A DNA stretch of 64,000 nucleotides from Natrinema pellirubrum DSM 15624 (GTDB lineage Archaea; Halobacteriota; Halobacteria; Halobacteriales; Natrialbaceae): contig NC_019962.1 of assembly GCF_000230735.2 (NCBI RefSeq), forward strand, positions 806,001-870,000. Reading direction: 5' to 3'. The position numbers and the translations under genes were made by a program. This document shows positions 1-7,392 of this stretch, piece by piece (position 1 is the first letter of the stretch; every line of letters begins with the position of its first letter). Below the pieces are notes generated by a model. It was not told where the DNA came from and searched no databases. It saw only the letters and a program-made list of their open reading frames with translations.

Positions 1-2634
1 GTCGCCGAGGAAGGACCGCCGGAGGGGTTGGGCGCGCTCTATATTACCCCGCTGCGGGCGCTCAATCGCGACATGCGCGAGCGCCTCGAGTGGTGGGACG
101 AGTACTTAGACCTCGAAGTCGACGTTCGCCACGGCGACACCACCGACTACCAGCGGCGCAAGCAGGCCGAGGACCCGCCGGACGTGCTGATCACGACGCC
201 CGAGACGGTCCAGGCGATGCTCACCGGCGAGCGGCTGCGCGAGGCGCTTTCCGACGTCTCCCACGTCGTAATCGACGAGGTCCACGAACTCGCCGCCTCC
301 AAGCGGGGCGCACAGTTGGCGATCGGTCTCGAGCGGCTGTACGACCTCGCCGGCCCGTTCCAGCGGATCGGGCTCTCGGCGACGGTCGGCGATCCCGGCG
401 AAGTGGGGCAGTTCCTGACGGGCGGCCGACCCTGCGAGATCCGGGAGATCGACGTGGGGAGCAACGTCGACGTGACGGTTCGCGAACCCGAGATTACGGA
501 GGAAGACGAGCGCCTGGCCGGCGAACTGATGACCGAGGCCGATACCGCCAGCCACGTCCGGCTGATCCGCGATCTGGTCGCCGATCACGAGTCGACGCTG
601 ATCTTCGTCAATACGAGGCAGACGGCGGAGGCGCTGGGGTCGCGGTTCAAGGAACTCGACCTCCCGATCGGCGTCCACCACGGCTCGCTCTCGAAGGAGG
701 CCCGGATCGACGTCGAGGACCGCTTCAAGGCCGGCGAGATAGACGGGCTGCTGTGTACGTCCTCGATGGAACTCGGCATCGACGTGGGACAGGTCGATCA
801 CGTGATCCAGTACAAGAGCCCGCGGCAGGTCACCCGCCTGCTCCAGCGGATCGGCCGCGCGGGCCATCGACAGGACGAGGTCTCGAGCGGGACGGTCGTG
901 ACGACCCGTCCGGACGACACCTTCGAGGCGCTGTCGATCGCGCGCCGGGCCCGCGACGGCGAGGTCGAGCCGGCGGCGATCCACGAGGGGAGCCTGGACG
1001 TGGTCGCCAACCAGTTGCCCGCGATCGTCCAGAGCCGCGGCGACACGTACCTCGACGAGGCGATCGAGACGATCACTCGCTCCTATCCGTTCCGAAACGT
1101 GCCCGAGGCGACGATCCGCGAGATCGCGGGAGAACTGGACCGCAATCGAATCCTCTGGTTCGACGAGGGTGAAGATCGCATCGAGACCACCGGCGGCACG
1201 TGGCAGTACGTCTACGCCAACCTCTCGATGATCCCCGACGAGGAGACCTACGAGGTCCACGACATCGCCTCGGGGGGCCAGATCGGGACCCTGGACGAGC
1301 GCTTCGTCGTCAACTTCGCCCAGCCCGGCGAGGTGTTCATCCAGCGCGGCGAGATGTGGCGGATCGCCGAGATCGACGACGAGGAGGGCCGAGTCAAGGT
1401 CAGCCCGATCGAGGACCCCGCGGGCGAGGTTCCATCGTGGATCGGGCAAGAAATACCCGTCCCCGCCGCGGTCGCGGGCGAAGTGGGTGAAATTCGGGCC
1501 GTGGCGGAGCCCCAACTCGGGACGGGAGCCGACGCCGCCGCGGTCGGCCGCGAACTCGCTCATCGGTACCCCGCTGACGAGTACACGCTGACCGAGGCCT
1601 GCACGCAACTCGCACAACAGGTCGACGACGACGCGCCGATGCCGACGGCCGACCGCCTGGTCCTCGAGCGACGGGGGCGGACGATCGTCATCAACGCGCC
1701 GTTCGGCCACACGGCCAACGAGACGCTCGGCCGGGTGCTGTCGGCGCTGCTGGGCCAGCGGGCCGGCTCCTCGGTCGGCCTCGAGACCGACCCCTACCGG
1801 ATCGAACTCGAGGTGCCGAACTCGATCGCGACCAGCGAGGTACTCGAGGTCATAGAGGAGACCGACCCGGACCACGTCGAGGCGATCGTCGAACTCGGGC
1901 TGAAAAATTCCGACGCGCTCGCCTTCCGGCTGGCGCAGGTCTCGGCGAAGTTCGGCGCGTTAAAGCGCTGGCAGGGCTCGGGCCGACTCTCGAACGATCG
2001 CCTGCTGGCGGCCTTGGAGGACACCCCCATGTACGAGGAAGCGATCCGGGAGGTGTTCCACGAGGACCTCGACATCGAACGTGCGAGTGCGGTCCTCGAG
2101 CGGCTCCAGTCGGGCGACCTCGAACTGGTGACCCACCGCGGCCACACGCCGATCGGGAAGGGAGGCCGGTCGTCAGGCGGCAAGGAACTGCTCGCGCCCG
2201 AAAACGCTGACGCCAGCGTCATCGAGACGGTCCGGGAGCGCCTGCAGAACGATCGGGTCATCCTGCTGTGTACCCACTGTACGGAGTGGAAGGTGAAAAC
2301 GAAAGTCAAGCGGGTGGCCGACCAGCCCGAGTGCCCGGAATGTGGCTCGACCCGGATCGCCTCGCTGAACCCGTGGGCCGACGAGATGGTCCAGGCGGTC
2401 CGAGCCCAGGAAAAAGACGAGGAACAACAGCGAATGACCGAACGCGCGTTCCGGGCCGCGAGCCTCGTCCAGAGTCACGGCAAGCAGGCCGTAATCGCGA
2501 TGGCCGCCCGCGGGGTCGGGCCGCACAACGCCGCCCAGATCATCAACAAACTCCGCGAGGACGAAGCGGAGTTCTATCGCGACATCCTCTCGAAAGAGCG
2601 AGAGTACGCCCGGACCCAGTCGTTCTGGGACTGA
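1..2634 (+). CDS. lhr: Lhr-type DEAD/DEAH superfamily 2 helicase, 5' end missing
   Basis: This is the C-terminal 877 residues of a large ATP-dependent helicase of the Lhr family; the frame is open to base 1, so the Walker A motif lies outside the window. Visible motifs are Ia (TPLRAL), II (DEVH, about nt 274-285), III (SAT, about nt 376), V (TSSMELGIDVG) and VI (QRIGRAGHR). The long C-terminal region is typical of Lhr proteins, which unwind DNA or RNA-DNA hybrids in repair. Two CxxC pairs near nt 2270-2345 look like a zinc ribbon. The family call is firm; the Lhr subtype is not resolved. Confidence 0.93.
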   Translation, partial: VAEEGPPEGLGALYITPLRALNRDMRERLEWWDEYLDLEVDVRHGDTTDYQRRKQAEDPPDVLITTPETVQAMLTGERLREALSDVSHVVIDEVHELAASKRGAQLAIGLERLYDLAGPFQRIGLSATVGDPGEVGQFLTGGRPCEIREIDVGSNVDVTVREPEITEEDERLAGELMTEADTASHVRLIRDLVADHESTLIFVNTRQTAEALGSRFKELDLPIGVHHGSLSKEARIDVEDRFKAGEIDGLLCTSSMELGIDVGQVDHVIQYKSPRQVTRLLQRIGRAGHRQDEVSSGTVVTTRPDDTFEALSIARRARDGEVEPAAIHEGSLDVVANQLPAIVQSRGDTYLDEAIETITRSYPFRNVPEATIREIAGELDRNRILWFDEGEDRIETTGGTWQYVYANLSMIPDEETYEVHDIASGGQIGTLDERFVVNFAQPGEVFIQRGEMWRIAEIDDEEGRVKVSPIEDPAGEVPSWIGQEIPVPAAVAGEVGEIRAVAEPQLGTGADAAAVGRELAHRYPADEYTLTEACTQLAQQVDDDAPMPTADRLVLERRGRTIVINAPFGHTANETLGRVLSALLGQRAGSSVGLETDPYRIELEVPNSIATSEVLEVIEETDPDHVEAIVELGLKNSDALAFRLAQVSAKFGALKRWQGSGRLSNDRLLAALEDTPMYEEAIREVFHEDLDIERASAVLERLQSGDLELVTHRGHTPIGKGGRSSGGKELLAPENADASVIETVRERLQNDRVILLCTHCTEWKVKTKVKRVADQPECPECGSTRIASLNPWADEMVQAVRAQEKDEEQQRMTERAFRAASLVQSHGKQAVIAMAARGVGPHNAAQIINKLREDEAEFYRDILSKEREYARTQSFWD

Positions 2635-2710
2635 AATCCCCTTCTCTGTATCCGCTGCCCGGCTCGTGCCATCCGTAACGGCCATACGAGTCGGTCGCCT
2701 CAGTTCTCCC

Positions 2711-3463
2711 ATGAACGTCGCGCCGGGGGCCTGGAAGTACGCTATCGTTCCGCTACTTGCCGCCCCGTTCGCACTCGTTATCAGCGTCACCGCGAGCCTC
2801 GTCGCGCTCGCGGTCGGCGCCGGTACTCTCGCCTTTTTCCGCGATCCCGACCGTACCCCACCGCCGACCGGCGTCGTCTCGCCGGCCGACGGGAACGTCT
2901 CGGTCCTCCGGGAAGAGGGCGACCGCGTCCGGCTGGGGGTCTTCATGAACGTCTGGCACGTCCACGTCGTCCGCGCCCCCTTTGCCGGCCGCGTTACCGA
3001 CGTCGAACACGTCTCCGGTGCCAACCGCCCCGCCTTCTCGAAGGAGTCCGACCGCAACGAACGCGTCCACGTCCGCCTCGAGACCGACTCGCCAAACCTG
3101 CCGTCCGCGGCAGACGCCGACTCCGCTGCGGTCGAGACCGACGGCTCGGCGTCCCATCCCGACGAACCCGACTCCGACGCCGAGGTGACCCTGATCGCTG
3201 GGGCGTTCGCCCGTCGGATCCACCCCTACGCCGAGCGTGGCGACACCCTCGAGCGCGGCGACCGCATCGGCCACATCGCCTTCGGTAGCCGCGTCGACCT
3301 GCTCTTTCCGCCGACCGTCGACATCGAGGACGTTGCCGTCGATATCGGCGACTCGATGACCGCCGGCGAAACCGTCGTCCTCGAGTCGGGCCCCGGCGAA
3401 CTCGGCGAGGGGTTCGACCTCGAGGTCGGTTCGGGCTCTGGCTCAGACGGTCGAGACGAGTAA
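2711..3463 (+). CDS. Phosphatidylserine (archaetidylserine) decarboxylase, short type
   Basis: This 250-residue protein matches the short archaeal type of phosphatidylserine decarboxylase, which converts serine phospholipid headgroups to ethanolamine at the membrane. An N-terminal hydrophobic stretch (about residues 10-40) gives membrane association. Family motifs include FFRDPDR, SPADG and FMNVWHVHVVRAPF. The C-terminal FGSRVD contains the Gly-Ser pair where the proenzyme cleaves itself to form the pyruvoyl group. An acidic linker of about 25 residues in the middle is a halophile feature. The ATG at 2711 was chosen because homology begins there; an upstream in-frame extension to 2666 has no support. 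Confidence 0.9.
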   Translation: MNVAPGAWKYAIVPLLAAPFALVISVTASLVALAVGAGTLAFFRDPDRTPPPTGVVSPADGNVSVLREEGDRVRLGVFMNVWHVHVVRAPFAGRVTDVEHVSGANRPAFSKESDRNERVHVRLETDSPNLPSAADADSAAVETDGSASHPDEPDSDAEVTLIAGAFARRIHPYAERGDTLERGDRIGHIAFGSRVDLLFPPTVDIEDVAVDIGDSMTAGETVVLESGPGELGEGFDLEVGSGSGSDGRDE

Positions 3464-3517
3464 CGACTTCGCGGCCGCGCCTGAACCGGTCCCGCTCGGC
3501 CGCGACCGGGAGCGGAC

Positions 3518-3548
3518 CTTTATCCGACAGCGAGCGGCCAACGCGGCC
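3518..3548 (+). promoter_or_regulatory. Leaderless promoter of the MinD-containing operon
   Basis: The 31 nt before the GTG at 3549 begin with a TATA-like CTTTATCC and carry GCGGCCAACG in the same position relative to the start codon as the GCGGCCAGCG block before the secretion ATPase gene (start 16582) and the subunit gene (start 12835). The spacing fits a leaderless transcript. Confidence 0.5.
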
Positions 3549-3911
3549 GTGATCGACCTCGACTGGGAGATCGACCGCATCGACGGCGTAACGCTCGTGT
3601 CGGCGACGATCGAAACCGCCGCGACGACCCCACAGCGGGTCCGACTCGAGAGCCGACTCGACGGCCCCGTCTGGCCGCCGACGGACGGCGATCGGACTGC
3701 GGCATGGACCGACGCCGTCTGGGAGGGCGTGATCGAACCCGACCGCCGTCACGGAATCGGCTTCGCGAGCCCGGCGTCGCCGGTCGAACCGCCGCTGGCC
3801 GTGACTGATCACCGACGGGCCTCGAGCGACCGGTCCCCGAAGCCGGCGGCCGTCCTCGCTTCGCTGACCGAGTGGAAACCGACACCGACCGTCGTCGGAC
3901 GGGAGCGATGA
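3549..3911 (+). CDS. Conserved haloarchaeal protein, DUF7857-like, upstream of minD
   Basis: A 120-residue acidic protein with no recognised catalytic motif; the DUF7857 label is from memory and uncertain. The N-terminal half alternates hydrophobic and polar residues like a beta-sandwich (VTLVSATIETAAT, VRLESRLDG). The last codons overlap the MinD-type gene as ATGA (3908-3911), so the two are almost certainly co-translated. The GTG start is chosen because it lies 31 nt downstream of a TATA-like element. No transmembrane segment is seen. Function is unknown; the overlap suggests a partner or regulator of the ATPase. Confidence 0.75.
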   Translation: MIDLDWEIDRIDGVTLVSATIETAATTPQRVRLESRLDGPVWPPTDGDRTAAWTDAVWEGVIEPDRRHGIGFASPASPVEPPLAVTDHRRASSDRSPKPAAVLASLTEWKPTPTVVGRER

Positions 3912-4630
3912 TCGTTGCAGTCACCGGCGGGAAAGGGGGCGTCGGTAAGTCGATGCTCGCATTGAACCTCGCGTACGAACTGGACGGGGTCGTCGTCGAC
4001 GGCGACTTCACGACCCCGGACCTTCCCCGCGGCGGCGGCCCCGGCCTGCACGACGTCCTGGCTGACCGCGCCGACCCGCTCGAGGCGGTCGACCGACGCG
4101 GTCCGGTTCGGCTGCTTCCCTGCGGCCGAACGCTCGCCGGTGCCCGCGCGGCCGAGCTGTCGGTGTTCCCGCGGATCGTTCGACGGCTCGAACGCGAGTT
4201 CGGCCACGTCGTGATCGACTGCCCCGCCGGGCTGGCACGCGACGTGGGCCGACAACTCGCGAGCGCCCACGCGGCCGTTCTCGTCACGACCCCGACCGAA
4301 CCCGCACTCGCCGACGCCATGCGAACGCGACAGGTCGCACTCGACCTCGAGACGCCGATCGCCGCCGTCGCCCTCAACAGGACGTCCGGAGCGGTCGCCG
4401 ACGGCATCGCCGAGCGCATCGAACGAACCGTCAGCGCCCCGGTACTCGCCCTTGAGGAGCGGTCGGCCGTCGCCGACGCACAGCGGCGCGGACGTCCCGT
4501 TGCCGCCGTCGCTCCCGACTGCCCGGCGGTCGAACCCCTTCGGACCCTCGCCCGGCGGCTCGAGCGCTGTACGACGCACGATACCGATCGGAGCGACGCT
4601 CACGATCGATCGCCGGCCGCGCTGGACTAG
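3908..4630 (+). CDS. MinD/ParA-type deviant Walker A ATPase
   Basis: A 240-residue P-loop ATPase of the MinD/ParA/SIMIBI class. The deviant Walker A motif GGKGGVGKS (residues 7-15) has the signature lysine at position 9. VVVDGDFTTPDLP is the A' motif and HVVIDCPAG the Walker B region. Such proteins dimerise on ATP, often on the membrane, and position divisomes, archaella, pili or chromosomes. No clear C-terminal amphipathic membrane-targeting helix is seen; the tail is short and polar. It overlaps the preceding gene by 4 bp. Haloarchaea carry several MinD paralogs, so the cargo cannot be assigned from this sequence alone. Confidence 0.9.
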   Translation: MIVAVTGGKGGVGKSMLALNLAYELDGVVVDGDFTTPDLPRGGGPGLHDVLADRADPLEAVDRRGPVRLLPCGRTLAGARAAELSVFPRIVRRLEREFGHVVIDCPAGLARDVGRQLASAHAAVLVTTPTEPALADAMRTRQVALDLETPIAAVALNRTSGAVADGIAERIERTVSAPVLALEERSAVADAQRRGRPVAAVAPDCPAVEPLRTLARRLERCTTHDTDRSDAHDRSPAALD

Positions 4631-4648
4631 CATAACCCGATACCGACC

Positions 4649-4667
4649 GTCCAGCCGATAACTGGAC
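4649..4667. terminator. Small stem-loop between convergent minD-like genes
   Basis: GTCCAG and CTGGAC form a 6-bp stem around a 7-nt loop in the 44-nt gap between two convergent genes. No U-tract follows, so a terminator role is only suggested by position. Confidence 0.25.
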
Positions 4668-4674
4668 TCGGCTC

Positions 4675-5964
4675 TCAGGATCGGTTGTCGGTCGCCTCGA
4701 TCGACGCCGGCGACCGGCCGTCGAACGCGAGCCGGATCCGTTCGGTCCCCGCGTTGTCACCTCTGAACTTCGAGATCGACAGTGTATGGTCGGTCCCATC
4801 CGCTGCCGGCTCCGACTCGAGTTCGAAGACCGCGTCGGCGGCGTGAAGCGTTGCCGTCCGATTCGCCGGCACCGCCGGCCCCTCGAGACAGTGCAACAGG
4901 CCGATGCTCTCCGTCGCGACCAGCCGTTCCGTGAGCGCGTCGAGAAAGGAGACGTACGTCGCCCGGTCCGCGGTCTCCATCGCATTCGTCGGATCGACGA
5001 CGAGCGTCGACGCCGCCGGCAGCGTCTCGAGCAACTCCGCCGCGTCGTCGAGCCCGGTCTCGCCACCGAGGCGGCGCACCGTCGGGTTCCCGGTCTCGAT
5101 CGCTGCGGCCTCGAGCGCCCGCGAGACGTTCGCCGTCGACCGCTCGGTCGACAGATAGAGCGTCCCGCGGACGGCGGTCGTTCCGTAAAGCAGCTGCTCC
5201 GACTGACTGGCGGGCTCCGCGACCACCGCGACGAGTGACCCCGGTTCAAGTCCGCCCCCGAGCGCCCGATCGAGCGCGTCGATCCCCGTCGGCAGCAAAT
5301 CCTCGTCGTACGCCACTGGCGTCCGATCCGGGGCCAGCCGCCGTTCTATCGTCCGTGCGATCCCCTCGTAGGCCTCCCGCGTCGCCTCGTCGGTCAGCGG
5401 TGCTTCCCCATCCGGAATCCGCCCCAGAACCGGGACCCGCGTCCACGAGTCGACCGCTTCCGGCACGCGGTCGCACCGGTTTACCACCGCGCCGAGTATC
5501 GGCACCTCGAGCCGGCGCGCCATCTCGATCGTCGTCTCGGCGGCCGTGAGACTGCGTTCCGTCTCCGCCGTGACCACGATCACCCCGTCGGCGGCCGACA
5601 GCGCTTCGACGACGTCCGGGCCCGCACCCGACGGGCAATCCACGAACGCCCGCTCGGCCGCCCCCTCGAGCCGATCGAACTCTGTCTCGAAGTCGATCCG
5701 GTCGGACGGCTCCGGTGCCGCGACCAGCCCCACGTCGTCCGTCCGCGGACTCGACTGGACGACCGTCTCGGCGACGGCCGACTCGGACTCGAGCCCTGCG
5801 AGCGTCGGCTCCCGATCGACACCACCGGCCACGTGGAGGTTCGGCAGCTGGCGGTCGGCGTCGACCGCGATCGCCGTCGTCGTCTCCCGTGCGACCGCCT
5901 CCGCGAGTCCGATCGTCGTCACCGTCTTTCCACAGCCGCCTTTCGCTCCTGCGATAGCGATCAT
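4675..5964 (-). CDS. MinD/ParA ATPase fused to a degenerate RecA/KaiC-like domain
   Basis: The 429-residue protein has two halves. Residues 1-210 are a MinD/ParA ATPase with deviant Walker A GAKGGCGKT (6-14, signature Lys8), A' motif VDADRQLPNLH (34-44) and VDCPSG (108-113). Residues 220-429 begin TGIDALDRALGGGLEPGS, typical of KaiC/RadA-like RecA folds, but the Walker A position reads AEPASQSEQ (249-257), without the Gly-Lys-Thr needed for nucleotide binding. A Walker B-like STLVVDP follows at 319-325. The second half may match DUF7125 (from memory). It is probably a regulatory pseudo-ATPase joined to an active switch ATPase. It converges on the MinD gene at 3908. Confidence 0.85.
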   Translation of the reverse strand: MIAIAGAKGGCGKTVTTIGLAEAVARETTTAIAVDADRQLPNLHVAGGVDREPTLAGLESESAVAETVVQSSPRTDDVGLVAAPEPSDRIDFETEFDRLEGAAERAFVDCPSGAGPDVVEALSAADGVIVVTAETERSLTAAETTIEMARRLEVPILGAVVNRCDRVPEAVDSWTRVPVLGRIPDGEAPLTDEATREAYEGIARTIERRLAPDRTPVAYDEDLLPTGIDALDRALGGGLEPGSLVAVVAEPASQSEQLLYGTTAVRGTLYLSTERSTANVSRALEAAAIETGNPTVRRLGGETGLDDAAELLETLPAASTLVVDPTNAMETADRATYVSFLDALTERLVATESIGLLHCLEGPAVPANRTATLHAADAVFELESEPAADGTDHTLSISKFRGDNAGTERIRLAFDGRSPASIEATDNRS

Positions 5965-6132
5965 AGCGACAGTCCCGCGGCTTCCTTTTTGAACGTCCGC
6001 CCGCTCCGTCTCGCCGTTCTCGAGTCGGTTTCGGTCACTCGCTCAGTGCTGCCGGATCCGCGTCTCATCTGTCGGTCCGTCACGGGCTGGTGTCACCTCT
6101 CGGAAATCACAGCCCGGATAGAAGATAAAGAG

Positions 6133-6140
6133 TTTACATT
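6133..6140 (+). promoter_or_regulatory. TATA box of the beta-propeller lipoprotein gene
   Basis: TTTACATT lies 26 nt before the ATG at 6166, inside an AT-rich stretch within GC-rich DNA. The distance fits a leaderless transcript. Confidence 0.5.
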
Positions 6141-6165
6141 ATGGGGTTAATTTTGGTATTGTACT

Positions 6166-7374
6166 ATGGGTTGGAAACCGAACCGAACTCGCCGGACCTG
6201 GCTGGCGAGTTGTGCCAGTACCGTTGCCGGCGTTTCGGTCCTCGCTGGCTGTACGAGCGATAGTTCCGAAACGAACGAGGACGAGCCCGAGAACGACGAC
6301 GCGCTTTCAGCCGACACGTGGCCCATGTACGGCGTCGATCCACAGAACACGGGGTATCATCCGACGGCGACTGGCCCGACTAGTGAGGATGTTACAGCTA
6401 AATTACTACTTGAATCAAATGGAACAGTTAGCGACAGTCCAGCTGTTATTGGTGACACTCTCTACACCGCTGCTGACAACCAATTATATGCGATTAATAC
6501 AGAGACTGGAGAAAACGAATGGCGGTCCGACTTCCCTGATATACGTGGTGCCTACCCAGCCATCTCTGATAACCGCATATATGTCGGAATGAATGAGGGA
6601 ATTGCTACAGTTAATCGAAATAACGGAAATCTCATTTGGCAAAATAGCGTTGGTATCAGTAATGTTTGTCCAGTAGTTGATAGCGGCGCGGTTATTGCTT
6701 CTGAAAACCTTTTGTTATATCAATTCGATATTGACAACGGTGAAGAAACAATAATTCATAATCTTAGAGATGACAACCTCGGGCGGCCATATACAAGTAT
6801 CCCAGCATATGACGACGGGAGTGTATATTTTGCGGGGGAACATGTTTTATACTCAGTAAATGCCAAAAATGGTTCTGTAGAGTGGACTTTTGAAAACCCT
6901 GAAGGAAAATCTATGGGAGAATGTAATCCAGCAACTGATGGTGAAAACATCTATATAAGCGGTGCGGATAAACGACTGTACACGATTGATACTGAAGATG
7001 GCACACAAAAGTGGTCAATCAAAACAAAAAGTGAAACTCCTCAAAGCCCTTCTCTCGCAAATGGGATTCTATACGTAGTCGCAAGTGATGGTGTTCTGTC
7101 TGGTGGTGGCAGTTGGCTACTCGCTATTGACACTAAAAAGGAAGAGGTGATTTGGGAAGATAGTTTGCAATCGAATATAAATTATAAGCCAGTTATTTCC
7201 AATAGTAGTGTATACCACGCGAACAGCAGACAGGTATTAGCATATGATAGGGAAACAGGGGACAGACGGTGGAAAATTGACGAATTCAATGAACCAATCG
7301 CTGGACCACCGACTATCTCTGATGATCATGCCTTTATATCTCTTAAGTCAGGAGAGATCTATTTGATAACGTAG
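6166..7374 (+). CDS. PQQ-like beta-propeller repeat lipoprotein
   Basis: A 402-residue exported protein. The N-terminus has a twin-arginine motif (TRRTWLA), a hydrophobic stretch and a lipobox LAGC, so Cys29 is probably lipidated after Tat export. At least six repeats of the type D-x-x-x-G-x-x-x-W follow (for example INTETGENEW, VNAKNGSVEW, IDTEDGTQKW, YDRETGDRRW), predicting a BamB-like beta-propeller on the outer face of the membrane. Ligand and partner are unknown; haloarchaea have many such paralogs. The first 70 or so codons are GC-rich like the host, whereas the propeller from about nt 6390 on is strikingly AT-rich, suggesting partial replacement by foreign DNA. Confidence 0.88.
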   Translation: MGWKPNRTRRTWLASCASTVAGVSVLAGCTSDSSETNEDEPENDDALSADTWPMYGVDPQNTGYHPTATGPTSEDVTAKLLLESNGTVSDSPAVIGDTLYTAADNQLYAINTETGENEWRSDFPDIRGAYPAISDNRIYVGMNEGIATVNRNNGNLIWQNSVGISNVCPVVDSGAVIASENLLLYQFDIDNGEETIIHNLRDDNLGRPYTSIPAYDDGSVYFAGEHVLYSVNAKNGSVEWTFENPEGKSMGECNPATDGENIYISGADKRLYTIDTEDGTQKWSIKTKSETPQSPSLANGILYVVASDGVLSGGGSWLLAIDTKKEEVIWEDSLQSNINYKPVISNSSVYHANSRQVLAYDRETGDRRWKIDEFNEPIAGPPTISDDHAFISLKSGEIYLIT

Positions 7375-7392
7375 TGGGCCCAGATTTTGTGT

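Noticed and set aside
106-1875. Long open frame of 589 codons on the minus strand
   Set aside because: It is antisense to the Lhr-type helicase, which has all motifs. High GC content makes long shadow frames common here.
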